Shown: piece by piece, positions 1-11,000 of the stretch
Position numbering within the stretch: position 1 is the first letter of the stretch
How the letters are laid out: every line of letters starts with the position of its first letter
Source: Candidula unifasciata
Taxonomy: Eukaryota; Mollusca; Gastropoda; Stylommatophora; Geomitridae
Length of the DNA stretch: 64,000 bases
Assembly (NCBI GenBank): GCA_905116865.2
Contig: CAJHNH020006246.1
Location: forward strand, 366,501 to 430,500
Direction: 5' to 3'
Position numbers and translations under genes: made by a program
The notes under the pieces: generated by a model
What the model saw: only the letters and a program-made list of their open reading frames with translations
Told to the model about the DNA's origin: nothing
Database searches by the model: none

Positions 1-269
1 TTTTTGTGCAACACGTTTTCCATCGTCATAGGTAATTTACAGAGATTTATATATTCAGTTAATGGTTTTCATATTTCCTGTACTCCAGCAAATAGGACTC
101 TGCATTATTATATTTCTGGCATAGATTACAGGTCTATTCCTGTATAGTAAAGCAGTCTCACCCAAGTTGTAATCTAATGAATTTTTTTGTGTGCAAGACA
201 TTTTAAGGTAATCTGTTTTTTTGTGTGTCTGTAAGGAGCATTGAACAACTTTTATGAATGTCTACCCTT

Positions 270-640
270 CAGGCTTTAATCCCAGCTCAATGACCATTCC
301 TCTTGTATACATTTTTTAATTTGTGGTTTGATGTCCCCTGCGTTAATTCCTATTTTAACAGTAACATTATTGAATCTACTCTCCATCCCCCCTCCACTTT
401 TTTCTTCTTCCCTGTCTGTAGTTTCGTTACCAAGTACTCCCACATAAGCAGGTCTCGATACAACCAGCACCAAGCAACCTCTTGTGTTTAAATATGCAGT
501 TGTCAGAGATATCCCTTCTTTCAGGTCTTCTACATATTTTAAACAAGGAAGACACAAACAATAGATTGCACAATATTTTGCCTGGCATATTTCGCTGTAC
601 CTCGTCAGGTGCATACTACAGTAACAATTACATGTTTGTT
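270..640 (-). pseudogene. Non-LTR retrotransposon remnant, RNase H region
   Basis: On the minus strand the frame reads RPAYVGVLGNETTDRE, the RNase H motif (usually ...AHVGVxGNExAD...), followed by IKPQIKKCIQEEWSLSWD, a typical post-RNase H segment of I/jockey-type elements. Coding is isolated and degraded. Confidence 0.6.
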
Positions 641-649
641 TTAGTATTC

Positions 650-870
650 AGAAACCATGAGTTGTTAACTCTTAGGCTCGGTGTTATGGATATCGCAACC
701 TTTCGGCCTTGATTCCATTGTGAATACCGTAAATCTGGAAGAAATGTGGCTTTTCTGCCTACCCCTGGGAGTGAACCCGGACCTCAAGGAGTTCGTCACC
801 CGGTCACCGAGCAATCCGGTTTAGCCAACTACGCTAGAGAGCCGGGCTGTAACAATTACATAGATGAAGC
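650..870 (+). repeat. SINE-like repeat family 3, copy 1
   Basis: About 200 bp (GGATATCGCAACCTTTCGGC ... AGAGAGCCGGGCTGTAAC) that recurs in reverse orientation at 20235-20440. The GCCCGGCTCTCTAGC end with TAGTTGG resembles a tRNA-like A box, suggesting a tRNA-derived SINE read here from its 3' side. Confidence 0.55.
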
Positions 871-1248
871 ACCTGGCGAGATACAGCGTAATATATCAGG
901 CAATAAATTGTGCTATCTATTGTTTGTGTCTTCTTTGTTCAAAATTACAACGGGGAAACATTGCTTTGATTCTACATATTTGTAAATTTGTTTTTTAAAA
1001 GCCTGAAAAGTTGAAATTGAGCTCGTTAAAACTGTCAGTTGTTTGGGAGGGAGCGTTCAAGAGCTTTGAGTACAGCCATTATTTATGCAGTGAAAATTGG
1101 CAGATTATCACGGCTACACAGCCGTATGTTAAGACTGGAAAACGTCTATCAAAAGCTAGCAATATCTTGTTTCTCCTTTGATAGGGGAGAGCTTCATCCC
1201 AGAAGGTGTTATGTTTTTTTTTTTAAACATCCTACTTTTTTGGTCAAG

Positions 1249-1475
1249 GGAAGTTGCCGAGGTGTAACGGATAGACGCTCGCCTGCTAATCCAAGTTTGA
1301 AATGCTAATCCAAGGTCGTGGGTTCAAATCCGAACGGAGCCGGACTGTTGAAAAAAAAAAGACCTGGGTCAACCCAAGGTTTGACCACATCACCCACCGC
1401 GTGCCGTTTGGTCTATTTCTTTCAAATGTGTCTAGCACTATATGCCAAATACGCCTGAGGACGTGAGGGTAATTT
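1249..1475 (+). repeat. tRNA-derived SINE, family 1
   Basis: The head has A-box-like GGTGTAACGGATAGACGC and B-box-like GTGGGTTCAAATCC, then GAGCCGGACT and poly-A. The family core follows (GACCACATCACCC ... TTGGTCTATT) and a CTAGCACTATATGCC tail. Marker motifs recur in more than a dozen copies in this window. Confidence 0.7.
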
Positions 1476-1773
1476 TTTTTAACTAATGAGTCAATCAAGT
1501 CAGTTGCCCTGGACAGAATCTGTCCAAACAGAGTATGTAGCCCTGCATTCCGTTATCAGACGAATTGACCTTTGAATGATGAATAACTTCATGTGTCAAA
1601 ATCCATCTAAATAAAGGTGGAAAAAGAAGAAGAAATGACACAAGAAGATCGATTTACGTGGATCTCAACTCGTTTTCGTCTCCCTCGGAGAAGCCAGATA
1701 GACGCGCCGGGTTAGCACAACCAAACACCCCTCTATGCATATTGGAATCGTCTATTTGAGAAACGAGACGACC

Positions 1774-1782
1774 AAAATGGCG
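1774..1782 (+). promoter_or_regulatory. YY1-like element near the presumed transcription start
   Basis: The sequence AAAATGGCG lies about 130 bp upstream of the start codon, after a locally CpG-containing stretch (about 1650-1740). YY1 sites of this form commonly sit at or just inside the first exon of TATA-less housekeeping genes in animals. No TATA box is obvious. The placement is suggestive only. Confidence 0.35.
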
Positions 1783-1854
1783 ATGTCCATACAAAACAAG
1801 TTCAGTGTGATCTGTTCTGTTTTGTTTTTAGTAATTGTCACACATTCAGTTTAA
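1777..1854 (+). other. Possible upstream ORF in the 5' UTR (25 codons)
   Basis: An ATG inside the YY1-like motif opens a 25-codon frame with a second in-frame ATG two codons later, ending at TAA 1852-1854, 55 nt before the main ATG. It would matter only if transcription starts upstream of 1777. No peptide homology is recognised. Confidence 0.25.
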
Positions 1855-1909
1855 TACTTGCACCTGCTTTTAATTTTGTCTTAGTTCAGGTGAATGTGAC
1901 GAAGTGATT

Positions 1910-2047
1910 ATGGAGTCTGAGAATCAACAGTCACCAGAAAACAGCTCTCACGACGCACACGCCATCAGAGAGGTGATTAGTAAAGTAAAATCACAGGGCT
2001 TGTTCGATCAATTTAGGAAAGAATGCCTTGCTGACGTTGATACAAAG
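1910..2047 (+). CDS. BOD1L1: BOD1L1 exon 1: start codon and first part of the Shg1 domain
   Basis: The exon runs from ATG at 1910 (MESENQQSP...) to AAG before the donor GTAATG, phase 0, 46 residues. From residue 19 it reads [18 protein letters not shown], the helix that opens the Shg1/BOD1 family domain with its typical Q/K-G-x-FD-x-x-R pattern. I chose the ATG over the GTG two codons upstream because the family starts just ahead of this helix. A 5' UTR intron is possible (acceptor-like TTTTGTCTTAG at 1874-1884) but not required. Confidence 0.85.
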
Positions 2048-5000
2048 GTAATGTTTAGATTTAAAATATTTACCCATTACTTTTTTTTTCTTAACTAACT
2101 GCTAATTGTGAATAATGTGTTTATGTCATTTCTAGTTCCATCCACAGAAACATAATAAACATTGGTAGAGACGCTCAGACCCCATAAAATAATCACAAAC
2201 CTTATGAACTTTACCTGAGATGATCAGGAGTCAAGCGAGACCACAGTAGCCTGATAACATAATAGTCATTTATTAACTAAATAATGTATTTAAAGTTTTA
2301 ACTAGCACTCATGTAAGGAGGATTCAGACGTTTCAACCATTGTCTTTGCAAAAGGAAGCTTGTCAGGACTCAGCTAGTAAGTTAGATCTATGAAATCACC
2401 TTTTCAGTTAACAATTAAATAATAATATACCAACAACAGTCAGGTCTTTCACTGTGTGAATCAACTGTAGAATTTATATTGTAAAAAGCGATCAAACTTT
2501 ATATTTACTGCAGAGATCTATGGATCATTAATGCAGTGTAGTTTACTACAGTAGATCATCCAACACTTCTGATACTTCAATTGTTCATTCACATCATCTT
2601 AGGCTTTGGCTTTACCTCTTACTTGTCTGCCTGAAACTTTTTGCACTAGCTCTTACTTGTCTGCCTGAAACTTTTTGCACTAGCTCTTACTTGTCTGCCT
2701 GAAACTTTTTGCACTAGCTCTTACTTGTCTGCCTGAAACTTATTCCTTTACCTCTTACTTGTCTGCCTGAAACTTATTCCTTTACCTCTTACTTGTCTGC
2801 CTGAAACTTATTCCTTTTTCTCTTACTTGTCTGCCTAAAACTTTTTTCCACTAGCTCTTACCTGTCTGCCTGAAACTGTTTCCACTAACTGTTACTTGTC
2901 TGCCTGAAAATTTTTCGGCTCTCTTTTGAATAACGCTCCCAAATGAACTACGCAGACAGTTAACCCAAACAGAGCCTCATTACGTCCTGCCCTACAAACA
3001 TTTGAAAGCTGTAACTCGGGAAATATAAGGAACGAAAAGTGTAAGGAAAAGGGGCAAAGTCTACTACTTACCGAAAATCAAAACCTTTATATGTGAAAAT
3101 TGTGGCACACTAGTTGCAAATAGTGCACGAATATCTGTTCTGTCTCGCTGTCCGTTATCGCAACTCAGCACGGCCTGTCCGAGCGAGACGTGATCAGCTC
3201 TAATGCGCGGTTAAATGTACGCGCATGTCGCCTCGGACAACTTCAAACCAGCAGATGCCACGATAACGCTAGTAGTTCCAACAGACGAAGTAGCTCCTGT
3301 AAATTGTTGACTTTTTTTCTGGCGACTATAGTGCCACCTCCGAGAGTATCACCCGCGGTGCTGAAGGGACTAAACTAGATGGCTAGGACTCACGAGCAAA
3401 TACATTGGAGGAAGCTGCAATAGCTGCGGAAGCTGCTGCTCGTGAGTCCTAGCCATCTAGTTTAGCCCCTTCAGCACCGCGTGTAACGGCGCGGGGAATA
3501 CTCTTGGAGGTGGCACTATAGTCGGCGAAAAGCGGTCCACAACTTACATATAACTTGGGCCCTGCCATAGGATAGCGCTATCTGGAGTATTCTCGCGTGC
3601 CGCTAATGTTTTTCGTCCGCAGTTAATCCTAGTTTTGCCGCCATGTAATCGCCGTACAAAAATCCGTTGCGTTTCGCGAAAATGTCGTGCGCAGTTAATC
3701 CTACTTTTGACACGGTTGAATCGCCTCAAAAGACATGCAAATTTTAGATATGAGTGAGGCTCTGTTTAGGTTAACTGTCTGCATAGTTCATTTGGGACCG
3801 TTATTCAAAAGAGAGCCACTTTTTCCACTACCTCTTACTTGTCTGCCTGAAACTTTTCCTATTTGTAGGTTCATGTCAACATGATTCTTATCTTGTGTGG
3901 TAAAATAGTTGTTTATTTTCTTGGTTATATTTCATCTCTTTTCATTTTCAGCTTTTCTAGGACTGAAATTTGTTTAGTTTGTTTTCATGTTCATGGTTGG
4001 TTAAGAATACCTTGGAAGGCTGATGTTTTAACTATTAATTCTGATGCATTTGCAAGTAATCTAAGCCCTGAGAATGGCTTGTAGTAGCTAACTATACTTT
4101 TATCAAGTTTCCTCATGATTTATTCTGTGGTCTTTCTGTATAAAAATAATTTTGTTAATGCTGGTACTTACGTGATAGGTGTAATATGCTCTGCTAGGGG
4201 CATGTGTTAATTTTCTTTGCTTTCAGACGAACAGTGAGTTGTAACGACACAACATGAGCGAATCTTGAGTTGCTTGCTTTTATTCGTTGAATCGCCAATT
4301 ATCGCATACACACATCCTCGCGTCCTCGTGCTCGTCTTGCTTGGCTGAATCTAGCGACCTGGTCGGACTTCTTACACACTAAATGAATCCGTCGACGTCT
4401 CTTGAATCATCCATCCATCCTTCACGAACCCTGGTACCTGACATTACGACGTGTGGAAAAAACATTCAGTCCTCCTATCGAAATATAACACTCATTTCAC
4501 AATTCGTTCATTCTTCTCAAGTGTCCACTCATGCGACCTCTCTCAGTCAGGGCCGAACTTCAACTGTCTTACTTCTGTCTCCCGGTTCACGTCTTCCGTT
4601 CACATCTCATGCTTTTCTTGCGTCTCTCACTTCACTCCCCATGAGATACACGAGACCCACTTATCCCGTTTTTCTCTTCTATCACTGGTCCTCCGACCTT
4701 GTCCTCCCCATCGGGAACTCACTGGGATTTCCCCGGGAATTCACAACATTACAATAGGGAGCCATGTTAACCTAATGGCTAGATGCTTGCCTGCTGGCCT
4801 AAAAGTCTTGTGATCGAATCCACATCGGGGTGGATATTGTCAGTATTGACCTTGGCTCCGAGGTCAACCAGACCAAAAGTGGGGACCAGGAAATGCTCTG
4901 GGAAGTATCAATGGTCAGTGTGATGGTGACCACATCGCCCATCGATTTGCTGATTGATCTAACAAATATGAGTCTAGAACCATACACCCAGTGTGAACTG

Positions 5001-8000
5001 TCATGAAAAAGAGGCTTTTACTTTCCCTTATTTATTGCCTAATGGCACTGCGTCAGGGAAATAGTTTTTGGAAAAAATTACAGCGACTGACACATAGAAT
5101 GCTTATATATGTTTTCCCCCTGTGGTAAATAGATGTTACATTTTTTTTTGTAGTAATTGAATGTCAAATGTTTTGATCTTGCAGCCTGCTTACAACAACT
5201 TGATTCAGCGTGTAGAAAAATTTGTGGAGCGATTTTTGAATGGTCAAAAATGGAATACAAATGTGAACAAGAATCAACTACGAGATGCCCTCAGACGCCA
5301 GTTAAACAAGTAAGTACCATAGTATAATTAAGTAAAATCTAGACTCTAGTATTTCTTCTTCTTTGCAATTGCTGTCAGCAAACTCCAGCAGGAAATTTTG
5401 GTTGTTTGTTCACTCCAGCTTCTAGGGAAGCGTCTATTTAGGCGTCTTTTACGACATGTAGTGAGTCTTTGGAGCGGCTGGTCAAATGTTTGAACCCTGG
5501 GCTCTAAAACAGGAGACCCAGGTTCAAATCCTCAGTAAGAATGGTAATTTTTTATGCCGGGGAAAAAATACAATTCTCACCTGCACAGTTGTGGCGACAG
5601 CACTAATCATGCAGTCCTGAATCCTCAGGCTCAAAGACCCCTCTGTCTACACCACAAAAGTGGTAAAATTAAAGCAATAAAAGAAAACAGTGAGTCTGTT
5701 CTTTTTCCCCCGAAATGTAGCCTCGGAACCCACATAGAAAAATATTTGGTCTTTAATTTCTGACAAAAATGGAAAACGAAACATCAGTGAAATGTAATAT
5801 ATTTTTGATATTGTTCTGATACTGAATAAGAGATATTTTCACTCAAAATAGCATGATTATTCCAGGTTAACATAAGCCCTACTTTTTTAATCCAATGGCT
5901 ACATTATACCTGTAAATTTGATTAATTTCAGCTCTGGTGTGATGAGTATTGGTGTTGACCGCATTATTGAACAAGTTGTAAATCCCAAGATACTCCTGGT
6001 ATGTACTGTTGTTTATTTGTTACTGTGTACTTCAGGGCTATTCAACTGATTTACTACAGATTTAGCCTACAGAAGCCTAACAAGTGGTCTGTGGATCACC
6101 TGCCAGTTATATTGCATTATTGATCTTTCTCTGCTGGTCATGGGCCTCTGGCCCATGGTGATTCCCATTTCCCAACACTTTGGCTGCTGTGTAAATTTAG
6201 TTGAATGACCCTGATGATTGTCAGGCATCTTATTGACAGAGCAGTAGCATGTCTGCATGCTACCGGGGTGAATGTCTGGGCTTTGTGATCTGACCTGAGA
6301 CACTTCACTGTCTTTGGCATATTGATTTATAACGTCTAGGAAGGAAGACTTTCAGTTAACAATTAACTCTTCCTTGTTATCCATATCAGCATCCTAATAC
6401 ATCTTCTGCCTTTCTATCCCTCAATGGAGCATAGGCCCTCAACCAACTCACACCATGTTGTTCAATCTTTTGCTCTTACATGAAGCTCTCCCCATGTCCT
6501 CCCTGTTTTTCTCACTTCATTATCCAGCTCTCTTCTCCGTGTGTTTTTTGGCCTTTCTTTATTCCTTTGCCCCCTAGCACATCAGTTCAACCCATTCCTG
6601 CTCTGTCCTCAGATGCAGCAGCTATCTCATTGTGTCGGTGCTCAACAAACCTAGCTATAGTTGTGTGGCAAACTTTCTTTGCACCGCAACTGGTTTGTCA
6701 TGCTTGTCCTGGATTTATTATCCATTTCGGACAGGCGGTTCATCATCCCTGACTCATTTGTCTCACCACAGCACATTCAGTATTTCCACCCTGTCCATAC
6801 TTCTTCCTCCACTAACCACTGCAGAGACGGCTGGTCTGTCAGCTGTTTCCTTTCATTTCACCCCACGGTCCTTGATGTACAGCCAAGATAGTTTCTTGGG
6901 GCAGGAGTTCTGTATTCTGTTGACCAATACTAATTATTGGGAGTCGTTGTGGCCTAGCGGCTAGACGCTCATCTGCGGATCAGAAGGTTGTGGGTTTGTT
7001 CCCTAGCCGAGCCGGACTTTAAAAAAAAGATGACCTTGGCTCCCCGGTTTACCCAGCCTTGAGTGGGTACTGGGTGCTGTCCTGGAAAGTAAAGGCGGCC
7101 AGCGTGATGCTGACCACATCACCCATCTTGTGCAGTTGGTCTATAAAATATCTCTCTAGCCCTATATACCCAATACACCTGAAGAGTGTGGAAACGGGTC
7201 TTTTACTTTTAATACTAATTATAGAGTTTGCCAGTTTGAATCTTCTTAACTCTTTCAGTATCAAGCATTCACCACATGTTCTTTGGTTATTCCAGAGATA
7301 ACTTGAAGTTTTTACTGTCTTCTGTCATAGACTGGTGTTTTATTAACCCTTTGTATCTAAACTGTTAGTTCTACTACTTATGTTCCATCTTTTCTCTGTT
7401 TAACTCAATGGTCTCCAACCTTTTTTTTTTAAGGTGGCACCCCCTTGAGTATATGACAAGACCCCCTAAGCCTACCTACCCCCAAGATAACAAAAGAAGA
7501 GAATAAAAAAGACAAATCCCAACACTTAATAAGAGCTTGGAGAAAAATCATGCACTTAATTCAGTGTCAAAAAAGAAAAAAAAACAACAATCACCAACTA
7601 GTAATTTGGCGTCCAAATATCCGTATGACGGTTGACACTGTTTTGTCTTGAGGATTTCTGCTATTTCTGGTCTTGTGTTTGTCAAGGCACAACAGAGAGC
7701 ACTCTCCACATCAAGATGGCAGCTTTGTTTTGTTTTCAAGACTGTTAACTGAAAAATCTCAATTATTACATGTATGCATGGACTAAATTTCAAAATTGCT
7801 TCACACCTCCACCCCCATCTTTTTTTTTAAACTCCTCCCAACCCAAAGGTTGAGACCACCGATTTAACTCCTCCAGATCTAAATATTTATTGCTTTTAAG
7901 CTCAGTATCAGAGATAGAGTGAGTTGAGTAATAACTGCTTGGGACTTTAGACTCAAGCCTAATCATTGAGTCAGTCACTGTTAGTGTGTGAATTGATAAT

Positions 8001-11000
8001 TAGGTGATGGTGGGTTAAATTTAACAGTTCTGTGGGGCTTGTGTTCTAGAAAATGTATGCAATGTAATTTTAATCTCACATGTGGTATAAAGTTTACAGG
8101 CCACTGTGTTGCGTTTAAAGAAATATCATGTACTTCTTTGCATGCTTCGGCTGGCTCTTTGCTGGGTTTTTTTTAAGCAACTTCATGTTGGATTTCTTAT
8201 TGGGTACACCCTGAAGAGAAGAAGTCAGAGAGTCAAATACAGGTACTGTAATGGAAAAAAATGGATTGAGAGAATGATGACATCTAAGAGAAATCCCTGC
8301 CCGGATAAAGACGGATGAGAAAGGCTAAAGGTACTGGACTGGATTCCATCCATGTTATCGAAAAGATACACAGGATAGGATGGAATAAGGAAAATATACT
8401 GTGAGCCATATGGTACACATAAGTGGCACAACAGGATGGTGATGATGCAGGAGTTCTGCCAAATGGTCACATTGTATATACGCCAGTGTGTTGGGAAATT
8501 AACAGGTGGACAGACTGGCTGGCTCTGCACAACTTGATGGAATACTGATGCATGATAAGGCAGACGTGGTTAGTGCCTTGTGGGAGAGTATGTACAGTTC
8601 AGAGGAGCAGATGGATTACGAGTCTGGTGAGATTGATGCAGCAGGGAGTGACGAGGGATTCTGGCAGATGCTTGGGGCTCAGAGGAAAGGCAAGATGGAC
8701 GTTTAATCAGAATGCTACTGGCACCATTAGTATCAAAACTCTATACTGGCTGCTGAAGATGGGGACGGAGCGCTAATGGGAATGCCCTGAGTGCTGTGAT
8801 GTCGGTTCTTGAATCAACTCAACTCATTGTATATTATGGGAAGTTGGCCATTCCTGGACTGCAGATAGTCCCTGTGGGTTCTGGGCCCCCATATAGGTGG
8901 AATGGGGAGGGGGAGGGGGGTAAACCACTGACTCAGTAACAAACATGTTGTAAGAGTTGATTGATTAGGGGTTTCCTTCAAAGTTGGGGTGCATCTGCCT
9001 GAGAGGCAAGAAAACAACAGTCTGCACGCAGATAAACCATATATGTAAAAATGGATGTGCATGCAAAACTCAAGTTCTGGAACAAGACCAAAGTCCAGAA
9101 GTGGACGAACAGTCATAACTTTTAGCTGTAGTTTACAGCCAGTGTGCGTGAAGAAGAACTACAGATAGCAATCAAAAACCTAGGCTTAGGGAAGAACAGT
9201 TATTATATTATTAAATTCTTAGGGAAATGTTGAATTAAGAATGGACATCGCAGCAATCGGAATACTCCCTTTATCATCCATCCCTATCTTCAGCAGCAAG
9301 GGGAGCCACAGGTAAACAGTGGCTAGATCCATGCCTGCCGGCTGCCTTAAAGATAGGTTTGATTCCACACCTCCGCATATGGGTTCTGGGACCCTATTGT
9401 AGGAAAAAAAGAATAGACCCACAGCCTACCCAGAAGCATGTCGTAAAAGTTGACTAATTAGGAGCTATCTTCGAAGTCAAAATGCACTTGCCTGAGAGGC
9501 AAGGAACCAACAGCTGCATGCAAATGAGTCATATTTGTAAAATGGATGCACACACAACACTCAGGTTCTGGAAAGAGACTAAAATTTCAGAAGTGGACGA
9601 ACAACCAGAACTTTCCACCTGAGTTTATAGCCAGTGAACGTGAAGAAGAAGAAGAAGATTCCACACCAGGTAGTTTAAAAAAAATATTATCTCAGCTGTC
9701 AGATCAATCTAACCTACACTGGATACTAAGTCCTCTGGGAGGTAAAAGCAGCCGGCGTGTTGTTGACCACATCACATATTAAATGCTGATCGGCCTATTA
9801 AAATATGAGTCTAGTTTTATGTGCACTGATTGGAAAAGGGTATTTTTACTTTTGCACTGCTATATTCTAAGGGCATCAAACCTAAAATTGACGAGGCTGT
9901 ATGTAGCTACCTTGGTGTTGACCTGAAGGCTCGACAGGAGCAGCAGCATAAAAGAAAGCAAGAACAGCAGAGGTTAATGTTACAGCAGCAGCACCTTCAG
10001 CAGCAACACTTGCAGAGTTTGATGAGTCAGAATGTGAAGCCTGGTATGTGTTGTTTTTTGTGTGTTGATTAATTTCAAGACCTAAGACAGACTCCTGAAC
10101 ATATGCTACAGGTTTGCCAGTAGAGGTTGTGGATCTGGCCACCATGGAGCTACCTTGTGAGTGGAGCTTTGAATCAGCAGTTACCTTAGACTGAAAATCT
10201 AGCGTGGCTGATGTTAGCAGAAGAAATATACCAATGGTACATTATCTGAGGATTGACAAGAATAGGCTCAAAAACAGCATTCTGTCCTGAAACCTTATGT
10301 ATTTCGGCCATGTTAAACGACATAATGGCCTGGACAGAACAGTGATGGAGTGTTCAGTTTCAAGAAAATGAGACAGAGGCAGACTGCCACTAAGACTTTA
10401 AATATGCATTAACAGTGAATGCATAAAGGGCTGGAGAATTGGCTAGGGAAAAAGAGACTTTCACGCGTGCTGGGGGCAAGAACGCATTCTGTAAAGGACC
10501 TGTCGAATTATGATGATGTTAGATTAAGAAGAAAAGGAAGACATATTTAGACCACTGTGGCTTATAAAAGTGGGTACCAGATAATTTCCTGGAATTGTCT
10601 GAGAAGAAAAAGTAAAGAGAATGGAAACTGGCTACCTCATCTCATATTAAAAGGTTAAAGTAGAGAGGATTGATTTAAATGCACCAGGTTTTATCCCATG
10701 TGGCTCATTCTCTCTGTGGAATGGCTAGCCGCCTGCAAAGAATGTCAGACAAAGTATGAACACCATAGCAGCTATCCTCAGGGGTCTTAGTAAAAATAGC
10801 ACTCCTGAACCAAACAACGCAGTCATCACACAAACCCTGACTTTCAGAGCGTGAGGCAAACAGCTTGACCACTTCGCCTTGGAGACCCCTCTGAGTTGTG
10901 GCCTAGAATGTGTGAAAGCCTAACATTTCACACCTCCAGTGGCAGTATTTTTCTGTGGGACCACTTTAACTGATTTTAATACATACTTTTCTTTAGATAT

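Noticed and set aside
1255..1345. Functional tRNA gene
   Set aside because: A- and B-box-like motifs belong to a SINE head; the cloverleaf is incomplete and the same sequence is dispersed in many copies.
4383..4813. Two overlapping 120-codon open frames in intron 1
   Set aside because: C/T-rich Ser/Pro/Leu composition inside the putative solo LTR, with no similarity to known proteins.
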